The position numbers were made by a program, and so were the translations under genes. From Polytrichum commune (lineage: Eukaryota; Streptophyta; Polytrichopsida; Polytrichales; Polytrichaceae): a DNA stretch of 64,000 nt. The number at the start of each line of letters is the position of its first letter. Positions within the stretch are counted from its first letter, which is position 1. Location of the stretch: NCBI GenBank assembly GCA_950295325.1, contig OX485803.1:64683554-64747553 (forward strand), read 5' to 3'. The notes under the pieces were generated by a model, which saw only the letters and a list, made by a program, of their open reading frames with translations, had not been told where the DNA came from and did not search any database. Of this stretch, positions 23,988 through 34,868 are shown in pieces.

Positions 23988-25915
23988 AACACAAAATGTT
24001 AAACCCTATTATTATTTGTCATTCCTTGTAAAAGAGATCGAGCATTACATATTTTCAATGTTGTAATCTACTGTTGTCTGACTAAGTGAATTTTATCCAA
24101 ATTTCAATCTTCCATGACAACATGTAGCGGATGTAGAATATACCAAACTTTATTTGGGATTTGGATGAACTATAAAGTAAGTTGCGATGATAGTACTTAT
24201 TTGGATGAACTTATTCATAAGTGTCACTAGGAAAATTACCATAGTGACATAGAATATCAAATGACACTAAAATATAATATTTAGTGTAGTTCAACACCGT
24301 TGTAGTAGACAATTTCTAGGGTTAAAATCGTAGCTCATGCACTCGACCTAAATGAAATATTTTTGTGGGTTTTTGAAAATGTTTTGAAATAAGTTGTGAG
24401 GTTGTAACCACATCCTTACCAAACGTGTGTGTGTGTGTGTGAGCGCGTGCATAATAACAAAGGTTTTTGGACTTTCTCATCAATTACAAGAAATAAGTCA
24501 CATTTTTTGATGGGTTTTTTATGATTTTACCACACACAAGGTTGGTCATAGGCTAACACATGGTACATGAACACTCATGGAAATTGACTTCATATTGATA
24601 TCCCAAAACATGGGTTAAATGGCCATTTTATCATTGATAACTTACATGGGTTGGATTTGCATTGACATCACACATCATGTCACCACACAAGTGACACGAT
24701 GTAACAAGCATCGCCACCACTTTGACGGTAAAAGATTACGAGTTCAAATTCCTTCTTTGAGAAACAAGAATAAAGAGCAACTATACAGGCTCAAGAGTAA
24801 ATGCAACACAACATGACATTTTATTTATTGCAAGAATCTACAACTAGACCGCTCACTAACTCACCCCCCCCCCCCCCCCGCGCGGACTTTGGGACCGCAC
24901 CTTGAACTACAATGGTAAAACAAAACAAACAAAAACAAAAACAAAAACAAAAAACCCTATTGAAGATCATTGATAAAAACATTAAAATATATATTATAGG
25001 TTATGTTACGTGATCTTAGTTCTCAAACACTATTGGGCCAACATGTAAAGTTCATGGTGATGATTGAAGATGACCCACACCAGGTTTGTGGATGCAAGGT
25101 CAAGCCTTCACGATTGCTTTGGCAAACAGGTGCCACACCAAAACGCATTCATCCCCCTTTGACCTCCACAAGTAATGAACAAACTCAATGGTAGCCACGA
25201 AAGCATTGACCAAAGCCACAATTGGTATGTATTCTCAAAGGAGCCCAAGGTCAATGGCACGTATGTGTGTGTAAGTTGTGGCTGGGAAGGACGAACCACA
25301 CTAATCGTGGGGGCGCAGTTTGGGAGCCCTTTCATGGGTGCGCCTTGCTTCTCATCAAGTGGCGAGACCCAATTCAAAGCAAAGTTGGTCAAATGTCGGA
25401 GGACCCAAGATCCCTGATGCCCATGAGTCATCAACCACCGTGCTCTATGGATGGGACTCATTTGGCAAGGCAAGGTCAACACGTACTACGTAGATAACAT
25501 CGTAGATGTCCATGGCACTTTTTGTGTCCATATTTGTCCTCAAATTATTTACACTATCCATTTTGAAATAATAAATGACAAGGTCATTTATAGTCATTCA
25601 TGACAAACAATAAGCGACACTATATACCACAAATGGTGTACCTTTCAGCTTATTTTGTGTAGGTTGCAAGTTGTACGTACATATTCAGAAGTCTCTCAGC
25701 TACACAAAACATATTAGGAAGTTTGAACCGGCTGAGAATAGCGAGATTGGAGTGGTTCTAGAATGGTCTTCACATGACTTTTATTCTCAAGAGGGGGATT
25801 CATATTCAATTGTTAGTGTAGATTGAAAAAGTCAACGTATCCTTTAAAATTCCAATGTAATTTTGTTGAATGATATAGTCACTGAACCGGTGTCCAGCAT
25901 GGGCCATCACTAGCA
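23988..25915. other. No gene recognised; (GT)n and C-run
   Basis: GT repeats at about 24427-24440 and a C16 run at about 24865. Frames on both strands at 25108-25497 are shadows of each other without domains. A TACACCAATTATCCCAACTAGTG block at about 25921 resembles the left end of MITE M. Confidence 0.4.
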
Positions 25916-25949
25916 TTACTACACCAATTATCCCAACTAGTGCTTGTTA

Positions 25950-26659
25950 CTATTCAAATCACGCATTGATATAATAACGTCTTGCTCGTGAGTTCTAAGG
26001 CCTTGTTATCTGCAAGCTGACAGTGAGCTTATTCATGGGACTCTGACGCATTCCCACTCTAGTTGGTATCCATTTAGCCTTGATTGGCTTTTCATGGTGC
26101 AATGCGTTAGCGCCAAGCCCACAACTTTTTTTAAATTAAAATTAAAATTAAAAAAATTAAAAAAAATTGGTTGAATAGTTTACAGGTAGTGGAGTTGATA
26201 ATGACAAACTTCCACATTTTGTGCACGAAAGCATCATTGTCAACGGAAATCAATAGACTCTTTTTTCTTTTTTCTTTTTCTTTATATAAAAATTCCGGCA
26301 TTAAACGTGACGTTCTCTTCTTATATTCCAACACTATTTGACATTATTATTTCTTTTGCTTTTCACAACATTTCGACAAATCCAAGACATTCATTTCATT
26401 AAAAAATAATTGGAAAAATGTGGTTTTAGAGTTATTTGCTCGGTAACATCAACACCATCTATGCTCACGTCTTAGTACGGAGACAAGTTGTAGCACCATC
26501 TTATCTATCTTTGGGCACGTTGGCATTCAACAATGCATCATGGGATATGGTTCAAGGAATGAAGGTCGTATGACTCGACTTTAAGTTACTTTTACTTTGA
26601 GACGCGGCGGTGAACGGGTCGTGGCCGGAACATTAATAACATAGAGTGGAGTGAATTAA
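25950..26659. other. No gene recognised
   Basis: T-rich and A-rich simple sequence at 26125-26170 and 26260-26290. Confidence 0.4.
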
Positions 26660-27163
26660 AGGTCACTTCACACACGAGACTGAGAGCCCATGACCATTAC
26701 ACATCAAGCACTCTCATTGGTGGAAAAGGCGGGAGCCAGTTCAAGTACGCTTCACGCTTCACTTGAGAGACCAATGGAGTATATGTGTGAATGCAAGATG
26801 GATGTAAAGTCTACGTGGATTCCTACATGGCGTCGAATGGGTCATGTTTTCCAACCACTTGGACTATTTTCAAAAACCACCTCTTGGAAGCAAGCCTTAC
26901 ACAAAACCAGGAGACCATGGCACTCCAAATGCTCACAACTGTTGGTTTATTCTATTTTATCATGTGTGAGGACCCACATGAATAGAAGTTCATCGAAATA
27001 GTATTTGGTTGAGGGCCCGCTGACATATGGCTTCAAACTACACTTGAGGGTCCGTAACCGCACTACGTTTTTCTGGAGATGTGTTGGGACGGCCTTGGGA
27101 CACTTTCTTTTGGGCTCTCACAAGTTCATGGTCACGGCTCTTGGCTCGTGTGTGAAGTGGCCC
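26660..27163. mobile_element. MITE A, copy 3
   Basis: Begins AGGTCACTTCACACACGAG after a TAA and ends CTCGTGTGTGAAGTGGCCC. The interior matches copies 1 and 5. It abuts copy 4 with only three bases between them. Confidence 0.88.
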
Positions 27164-27200
27164 TTGGGGCCACTTCACACACGAGCCAAGAGCCGTGACC
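27130..27200. repeat. Perfect 34-bp palindrome at a MITE-MITE junction
   Basis: Arms 27130-27163 and 27167-27200 are exact reverse complements, separated by TTG. It arises where two MITE A copies meet in opposite orientation. Confidence 0.95.
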
Positions 27201-27769
27201 TTGTAATGGTGAACACCCTTGACTCTCATCCAAAGGCCGTACCATGGGTGTTGGGAAAGCCGTTTTATGTAGTTACGGGCCCTCAAGCATAGTGTGAAGC
27301 GAGAATGGATCATGTTGCGGGACCATTGCATTTATATATATTTCTGGCGGGAAAAAGAGGGGAGGATTTGGTTTAGATACAATATGTCTCAAACTCTATC
27401 AATTGAAGAGAATAACTCGACGGTGTTCATCTATCTTGGAATCCGTTCTCGACTCTGCCCTGCAACCTGTCTTGAACACATGTCCTGCTGAATCAAAAAC
27501 ATCTAAAAAAACTCATGGTCTCCCGACATCTGCGTCAGACCCACCTCTCGGAGGCGGGCTTGACGAAAATTCCGCGAGACCATGAAACCTTATCCATAGT
27601 CCACCACGTAGGACCCCATGTCGACGTCTCATCCAGGAAGCCTTCTTTGGGCCTGAAGGCCTTCCCGTTCGTGTGTGAAGTAACGTTGGACGGTGTGCGC
27701 CCTTTCGACCAATGAGAGCTCGTAGATTGCGATGGTCACGGGCCTTCAGTCTTGTGTGTGAAGTGGCCC
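27167..27769. mobile_element. MITE A, copy 4 (inverted, diverged)
   Basis: Ends GGGCCACTTCACACACGAG and TGTGTGAAGTGGCCC. The interior is recognisable in reverse orientation (CCACCTCTCGGAGGCGG, GATGGTCACGGGC) but longer (603 bp) and more diverged and GC-rich than the other copies. Confidence 0.75.
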
Positions 27770-28312
27770 TCAAGGTAGTAGGTGGAGTGGGGACGGATGG
27801 CAGGCTAGGCTAGCCTAGCCTAGCCTAGGCTCGGCTGGCTACTGTATTCCACTCCACTCTACAAGCACACATACACTCCTACAGCCAACATTATTAGGGA
27901 AAGTGCAAAGGAGGGACAGGGGACGCGACAGGGACAAGCAGGCGGAGTGTCCTGTCCCTCGGGGGACAATCATAACCGACTCCCCCCCCCCAAACCCTAA
28001 TCTCCAAGCCCCTTCTCCCTCCTCGCTTTTTCCCTCCTCATCATCATCATGTCGCCCGCCCGCCCGCATGCGTCCATGTGTGTCGTGAGGAGTTGTGGCT
28101 ATGGTGCCTTCTTTGGTGCCACTTGGGACCAAATGAACCATGCGTTGTTCTCTCATACATGTTATGCAACTTCACTTCTTGCACAACCATGGAGTGCCAC
28201 CCTCTTTCGTTCTTTACGCCGACCCGGCATCTATGTTTGAGGTGGTGTTTGGTTACGTTGTGGATCCAAGAACGGGTATCGTGAAAGAAAGTGGTCTCTT
28301 TGTACAAAGTGA
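27770..28312. other. No gene recognised; CTAGC tandem
   Basis: A TAGCCTAGCC-type tandem lies at about 27805-27840. Overlapping frames on both strands at 27839-28391 lack domains. The segment is GC-richer than its neighbours. Confidence 0.4.
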
Positions 28313-28592
28313 GGGCCGGTTCACTTGGGGTCTCCAAGTGCCACTCATGTTAGCGAGTCCCCCGACATGGAGGCAAGGTCCCAACTTTTGAGACTCGAGT
28401 ATGGGTTGTATTCATTAAAGTCGGCTCTCGATTGTTTTTATGGAAAAAAAGGTCTCATGACTTGTGTTGCGAGAGTTGGGTCCAGCTTTTTGCTCAACCC
28501 AGCTCTCAACATACAAGTCATGTGCTCAGTCTTCAGAAAGTGTTCTCGTGTGGACATGCATGTCATACTTGGGACCCATGTGAAATCGGCCC
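28313..28592. mobile_element. MITE E, copy 1, with internal palindrome
   Basis: Inverted ends GGGCCGGTTCACTTGGGG and CCCATGTGAAATCGGCCC. In the middle (about 28456-28527) a second inverted repeat, CATGACTTGT...TTGGG / CCCAG...ACAAGTCATG, makes a nested hairpin. A related element lies at 54040-54460. Confidence 0.7.
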
Positions 28593-28916
28593 AAAGATGT
28601 GGTGGTGGTGGATGTCATCCCACTGTATGTGTCACTAGGGTTTCTCAAGAGCCCAAGGAAGGTGAAATCTTGGCCATAGGAGCACCCCATTGGAATTAAT
28701 GGTTAAACTAGGGGTCATGTAGTCGGGTTGCATAGTAGGCATGCAATAGCTTGGAAAGCCGGGGGTTGGGGTGGGGAAGGGGGGGGACTAATTTACATGA
28801 GTCGTTAGCCTTGTAAGGAACGCTAGCCAACAACCACCATGGCACGGTGCGGAGAGACTAAGGAAGGACTAAGGCACTAAGGTAGGCGTGTATTAATTTG
28901 GATACGTTTGTCTCGA
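28593..28916. other. No gene recognised
   Basis: G-rich run at about 28755-28790; otherwise featureless. Confidence 0.4.
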
Positions 28917-28982
28917 CATAACATCATTAAGCAATGTGCTCCACACACAATGAGCGAACGAGCATTTCTTAATAATGTCATG
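28917..28982. repeat. Foldback family FB, short copy 3
   Basis: CATAACATCATTAAGCAATGTGCTC and its imperfect inverted copy ending ATAATGTCATG lie around a short spacer. 66 bp in total, a deleted version of the FB family. Confidence 0.75.
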
Positions 28983-28989
28983 TACACCC

Positions 28990-29305
28990 ACTTCTCTCGT
29001 AGAATACGAATCATGCAATTAGTCCAAGATGAACAACAAATTTAATTCGTGTTCATAGCTATTTGCCTCGTTATGTTTGGAGTTCATATGAATATCTTAT
29101 TCAATATCAAAGTGATAGTTCTCAACACATTCACTTTTTGGTACATGGTCATTCCTCTTGGTCCACATTCGGTTTACACCTAGTGAGGGGGCCCAAATGT
29201 TTTGTAAATTGTTTTTTTTAAGAAAATCAGACCACGGAAGTTGGACCATGGAAAAGGCCAGCTTTCATGGTCTGACTTCATGGTCCATGATGTAAACCGG
29301 CCTTT
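28990..29305. repeat. Dispersed repeat R, copy 2
   Basis: The left half matches 15985-16150 and 29900-30080. The right half (from TGGTCATTCCTCTTGGTCCA) matches 56260-56422 through GGACCATGGAA.AAGGCCA to AAACCGGCC. This is the most complete copy in the window. Confidence 0.7.
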
Positions 29306-29899
29306 AGTCTCCCTACCACACGTTGACGTGCCTCCCATTACAAGGTTGATGCCCTAGGTAAGTTAGCCCCCTCTCCTCCCACCACCTTAGTCCCGACTCC
29401 CAACTTCCCTAAGTCCCCGTAGGCTGCTACCCACCTGCTCTACAACCCAATTGCCCAACTACTATTATGGTTGTTGATTCCAATGGGACTCTTCGAGGGC
29501 TAGGATTCCACCTATCCTTGAGCTCATGAGGAGCCCTAAGTGACAAGGCTCTATTGTCCTCCACCATTCTAGCCCAAATTCAATAAAGCAGTATTGAAAA
29601 AAAAAGGTCCACATGTCAAAGATGCAGTCCATAAATAAGAATGTGACCAAAGAAAGAGGAAATGATGGGGGAACTACAAGTGCAAAAAGGTGGGTATGGT
29701 GGGGAAACCTGGGGGGCGGTGGTGGGCATGGAGCCAAGGTAAAGGGCATGGCACGGGGGGGGTATGGTGGTTGGTTCTAGGAGGTTATGCTAATGGATAT
29801 GGACATACATGCATATGATGGGTACACATGGGCATGGGTGGGAAGGAGGGGGGATATGAACATACCATGGAATGGATTTACCAAAAAAATGTGCCTATT
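29306..29899. other. No gene recognised; G-rich GGGCATGG tracts
   Basis: Repeated GGTATGG/GGGCATGG motifs at about 29690-29860. The minus-strand frame at 29465-29749 is low complexity. Confidence 0.4.
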
Positions 29900-30080
29900 T
29901 TCTCAGGATATGAAACACGCTATTAGTGTGAAATGAATAGCAAGTCCACATTGAGGCCAATTTCCTTTTATTTTTTTCGGAGTTTGCATGAACATCTTAT
30001 TCATTATCAAAGTAAACAATATGCTTCTTTTCAAATGATCGTAATGGAACTCTCCCATCTAATATGTTGCATACATGGAG
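29900..30080. repeat. Dispersed repeat R, copy 3
   Basis: Shares GGATATGAAAC, GGAGTTTGCATGAACATCTT and ATTATCAAAGTAAAC with copies 1 and 2. Confidence 0.55.
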
Positions 30081-30498
30081 GGGTGGAAGACTTCAAATTG
30101 GAGAGAGTCTTCCTCATTGAGTGATAAGGAGAATATGTGGGTGACTATGTGTCGAATTCCACCTTAAAAATTGGTGGCACGAGGCTTGAAAAATCTACAA
30201 CGACATTGTGCGGGGCTGATGTAAGCAATGTTTCCAAACCAAAGCCTCGCCTTGCCAATGATATGGCTCCGTCGACCCTCCCATCCATTGTGTGAAACCA
30301 ATTGATGATTACAAGGGCCCCCAAATAATGCGTATGGCAAACATAGGCTCCTTCCCCAACACTAATATTCAAACTCCAAATAGATGTAATTATATTTTTT
30401 ACTCAATTCCTATGAGCACCTAATTCCAAATGTACCTTCCACAAGACATCATTGTCCAATCCCCATGGCCAACACCTCCCATTAACTACGCACCTTAC
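30081..30498. other. No gene recognised
   Basis: Short frames only. Confidence 0.4.
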
Positions 30499-30500
30499 TA

Positions 30501-30970
30501 CAGTCCACCCTCGATAAACATTACACTTATTAACGTTACACTTATAAACGTTAACTCATTATATTTGTTAACAAAATCGTACTCCCCTCATATTGCTAAC
30601 TAGAATGTTAACTATGTTAAATGTTAACAATAATTTACTCCCCTCTTTGTTAATTTGCCACTTATAAATGTTAACCTACGAAATACATCCAATATTGTGT
30701 GATGACATCCATTACATTGACTCACAACCTTTCAAAGTGGCAAAAGCCACCAAATTTGACTTTTGTGATCAAATTATTCGTCTGGACTATATTGATTTGA
30801 TACACATATTTTATATATGATAATTTTGCAAAACTCTCCCTCCATAATTGTAATGAATTTATATTTGTTAAGCATTCAAAAAACGCCCTTTATAATTGTT
30901 ACAATGTTAACTCACTATAAATGTTAGGAAAATTTTACTCCAGAGCCTAACATTTATAGAGGGTGGACTA
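30501..30970. mobile_element. pogo/mariner-like MITE G
   Basis: Ends CAGTCCACCCTCGATAAACA and (reverse complement) TAGTCCACCCTCTATAAATG, flanked by TA at 30499-30500 and 30971-30972. AATGTTAAC-type motifs repeat many times inside both halves. 470 bp. End structure like plant Emigrant/pogo MITEs. Confidence 0.88.
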
Positions 30971-32577
30971 TACATTGACAACCTTTGCCACCCATATGTC
31001 CAAATCCAATCCCCCCACCCTCTCTCCCTCACACTGGGTCTGATCTGGCATCCCTTCCATCTTCGTTGGATAGCCACCATATAAAATCATGTCCTCATGG
31101 CCATCAAAGCATAACATTACACATCAAAGTGTGAATATCATGGGACCCAACTTTTAGGGTTGAGGTTCAAGAATATACACAAACCTTTTAGGTATATACC
31201 CAGGATGTCAGGCCGGGTCACCCTAAATGGCGATCAACCCAAGCCCATGATTTTCCAATAAATGTTGGCAGTTGGCCATTGACAATTTCCTAGATTCAGT
31301 CGAATAAGCAGTTGGCAAATGGCAACTCTTTATCGGATCCTTGAGGAACTGCAAATTAATGAAACCTAAAAAGACATACTCTAATATAACATTATCAAGA
31401 CATTTGTACTTGTTGATCCTTTCTCAAGAGAATCGATGCACTTTGATCCCAAACACAAACAATTAATGCATATAATGGAGAACTAGATTTTGAAAGGGAA
31501 CACCTCACTCCGATTGACAATGTGGTGAGCTTGTGTTTGTGTTTTGTATTTGTCATAAGGAAGCTTTGTTAAGTGGAAATAGCCCCTGTGTATCACTTTA
31601 GCTAAATGTTGATCCCAACCTCAGTGTAATCTTTTATTTTGTTTGGAACAGAGGAGGCGCTTGACCACTTGGCTAATTTTCTGTCAAGTAAAGAAATAAT
31701 TTCAAAACCGGGAATTAAGCCGCCAACCACTCCGTTCGGTTTGGGTACCTCTCCACTATCATATGGTAGTTTAGAGTCATCTCGGACCAGATTCCAACCT
31801 TAGTGTTGTACCTTGTGGGTCTTGAAATCCTCCTTCACGGCAAATTCTAGGGTTGTATTTTTATCCTTTTTTCTTCTCTCGATCCTTAAGTTGGTTCTCG
31901 TATATATTCTTCTTGCAACGGTAAATGGTAATGCCTCCTTTCCATACCTTGACCTTATTAGACTTCTAAATATGCATGTGTAGTTTTATACATTTTTATA
32001 TCATACAAGAAATCAAAATTTGATAGATTTCTTCATAGAGCATATTATGTTGGGTTGCAAAGAAACAAACATGAATAAAAAAGGCACCCTAATTGATAGC
32101 TATCCAATCCTCGGAATGAATATAGGTGTGCATATATATATATATATACACACACAATAAGTAAAATCTTATCAAAAGTCAATATTGGGTAAGTTTTAGT
32201 CAACGCCCATGCGTAATTGAAGGATACCCAATGTGATATTGAAGTACGGTGTATATATTATGGCAAATATCCGGTGGGTATAGATTACATGCTACATCCC
32301 CCTTAAATAATGGCTATTTTGTATCCTATTTGTATAGCCCATGCCTTGAGCTTAAAGACAATGGCGACTCGTGTCGTAATTGAGGTCGACATGTCACCCA
32401 CCATCCGCACAACCGGTGATGTCAAATTGATGTGTATCTTAAACAACAAGTAATACCTAAGAAAAACATCATGGGGTTAGAAAATTAGAATAGAATTATT
32501 TACCATTGTGTATCGAAGTTCTTTGAAACATCTACTTATCATGTTGTAGTCACATAATTTTTTTTAAAAAAAAAACC
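30971..32577. other. No gene recognised; (TA)(CA) tract
   Basis: TA/CA dinucleotides at about 32131-32156. No terminal repeats found. Confidence 0.4.
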
Positions 32578-32579
32578 TA

Positions 32580-32990
32580 CACTGATTATCCCAATTAGTG
32601 CGTGTGGTACTAAATCCTGACACATGTATTAACTTATAAAGTCTGAAAATTAGTGTGGGCTAATTTTTTTACTAACTGATGAATATTATATTCATGAATA
32701 CATGTCCATTTAACATACATTTGAGAAAATTTAGTGCATGCTCTAAGGTGCTTGTAGAGTAGTTAAAAAATAATCCAAACACATGCATGTCAGTGAATAG
32801 TGCCGGTACTTTTGATGAAATAGTGTGGCTATGAACAGTAATTTCAAAGAATATCTAGTGCGGAGATGAATAGTGCCTCCTAGATTTTTTTTAGTGGTAC
32901 TAATTTCATAGTGTAAAGAAATTTAGTAACACCTTCGCTAATTTTCCACACTCACTATTAAGCCTCCCTCATTAATTGAGATAATCAGTG
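32580..32990. mobile_element. MITE M with CACTG ends
   Basis: CACTGATTATCCCAATTAGT on the left and ATTAATTGAGATAATCAGTG on the right are inverted, each flanked outside by TA. Many TAGTG/ATAGTG motifs lie inside. 411 bp. It resembles MITE L in style; superfamily uncertain. Confidence 0.8.
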
Positions 32991-33080
32991 TAGTTTGGGC
33001 TACCAAGTAACAAAGTGGTGTGAATTTCTATTTTAAATGCAACCCCATGTGTTAGCACCTCAACATCAAATTTCCATGAG

Positions 33081-33581
33081 GGGCCAGTTCACACACAAGA
33101 CTAAGAGCCCGTGACCATTACACATTAAGCACTCTCATTGGTGGGAAAGGCGGAGCCGGTCCAAGTTCACTTCACACTACGCTTGAGGGACCAACGGAGT
33201 ATATAAGTGAATGCAAGATGGATAGTAAAGTCTACATGGATTCTTACATGGTATCGAATGGATCATATTTCATGTTTACTTGGACTATTTTCAAAACCCA
33301 CCTTTTGGAGGTAGGCCTAACACAAAACCAAGAGATTATGGCACTCCGAATGCTCACAACCGTTGGTTTCTTCTATTTTTATCATGTGTGAGGACCCACA
33401 TGAATAGAAATTCATTGAAATAGCTTTTAATTGAGGGACTGGGCACAACTTCACACTACACTTGAGGATCCGTGACCACATTACATGATTTAGGAGGTGT
33501 CGTGGGTCATCTTTAGGACACTTTCTTTTGGGCTCTCACAATTTCATGGTCACAGCTCTAGCCTCATGTGTGAAGTGGCCC
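33081..33581. mobile_element. MITE A, copy 5
   Basis: Ends GGGCCAGTTCACACACAAG and ATGTGTGAAGTGGCCC, with TAA after the right end. The interior is collinear with copies 1 and 3. Confidence 0.88.
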
Positions 33582-33880
33582 TAAGAACAATTGGAGTCAT
33601 GAATCGCGCAGTATGTTTTGTTTTCAAATTTATATCTTGAGGTACTTTGGGTCAAGATAAGAAAAGAAGAACATACAATATTTGCACATTTGTCATTGAT
33701 GTGAATAGGAGCCTGTTAATTCTAGAATGCTCAAGAGTTTCCCCTTGATACATGATAATTTGTAGTGCTTGCTCAGTGAGATACACTGGGTATAGTGATG
33801 GAGCTCTAAATATTACAATGTGTTGTTGTCTCATATGCAACCATGTCCCCTCAAGGACTACACTAAACATTGCATTTAGT

Positions 33881-34060
33881 GTCACTTATTATTTGGAGTT
33901 ACACAAGGCTATATATTTCTACTAGGAATGTAAATTTCTTACCAAGTAAAGATGTTAATATTCTATAAAGCCACAAACAACCAATTTGACCTTTGTTGGA
34001 AGAAAAGAAAAGAAAAGAAAAAGTAGGCAAATAGTCATAGCCTTTCAAATAGAAAGTGAC
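33881..34060. mobile_element. MITE N, copy 3
   Basis: GTCACTTATTATTTGGAGTT and CTTTCAAATAGAAAGTGAC are inverted termini. The interior TTCTATAA block matches copies 1 and 2. A GAAAA tandem is included. Confidence 0.7.
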
Positions 34061-34332
34061 ACTAATTACAGTATTGTGTACTGTTTTCTTTCTGAAAGTA
34101 AAATAGAAACAATGAGAAATAAAGATGAGAGAGTCAAACCCAGCGTAACACTTTAATTTTCTATTTAAAAAAAATGTATGTACTAATCTCTTTAATTTTT
34201 AAAATAAAAAAAACACTTAATTTCTCATTATCATCTTATTGGTTTGGCAAAAATTTGTTAAGCTTGGCAAATGTAACATACGCATACATTTTGATTTATA
34301 AAATAGTAGAATCTGATTTAGCACCGTGCTGC

Positions 34333-34868
34333 AAAGTTTATGGTATTTAGTGTCACGTACACTACTTGTGAAGGGGCTAAACTAGATGTCTCTAGGTCTG
34401 TCACGTATCCTAAATGCCAAAATGATATTGTTTTCAACATGAGTAACTTCTTCAACTGTAGAAATATTTATATAATGACATTTAGGGTAGCACATTGGGA
34501 TACTTGCAATGATAGTTTTTTGGTTTAGTATGCAAGGGAAAAGTGCTACTAAACATAGTAATGGCAAGTCTCATATATTTACACTTTAGTATGCAAGAGG
34601 AAGATATTCTTGAGCATACTAATGCCAAGTGTTGTCTATGTACACTATTAGTCAACTTGTAGACCATTGTGTGACATAGGCATACACCTCATAACATTAT
34701 TGAATATACTTATGACAAGATAAATTAATAAGCGCACTTGAATGCCAAGTGTCATGAGGTGACAATACTGGTGAATGTTTTGGTCAAAACTGTAACCTAG
34801 CATATGCCTCAAAATAGAATAAGTGACACTATTATGCATGTGACGTTATATACCATAAATGGTGTACT
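34333..34868. mobile_element. Repeat O, copy 2 (inverted relative to copy 1)
   Basis: TTTATGGTATTTAGTGTCAC at the left and TGACGTTATATACCATAAAT at the right are inverted ends, so this looks like a complete element of about 535 bp. Internally it carries two CTTTTAGTATGCAAG-like repeats that are also present at 10433-10835. Confidence 0.75.
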
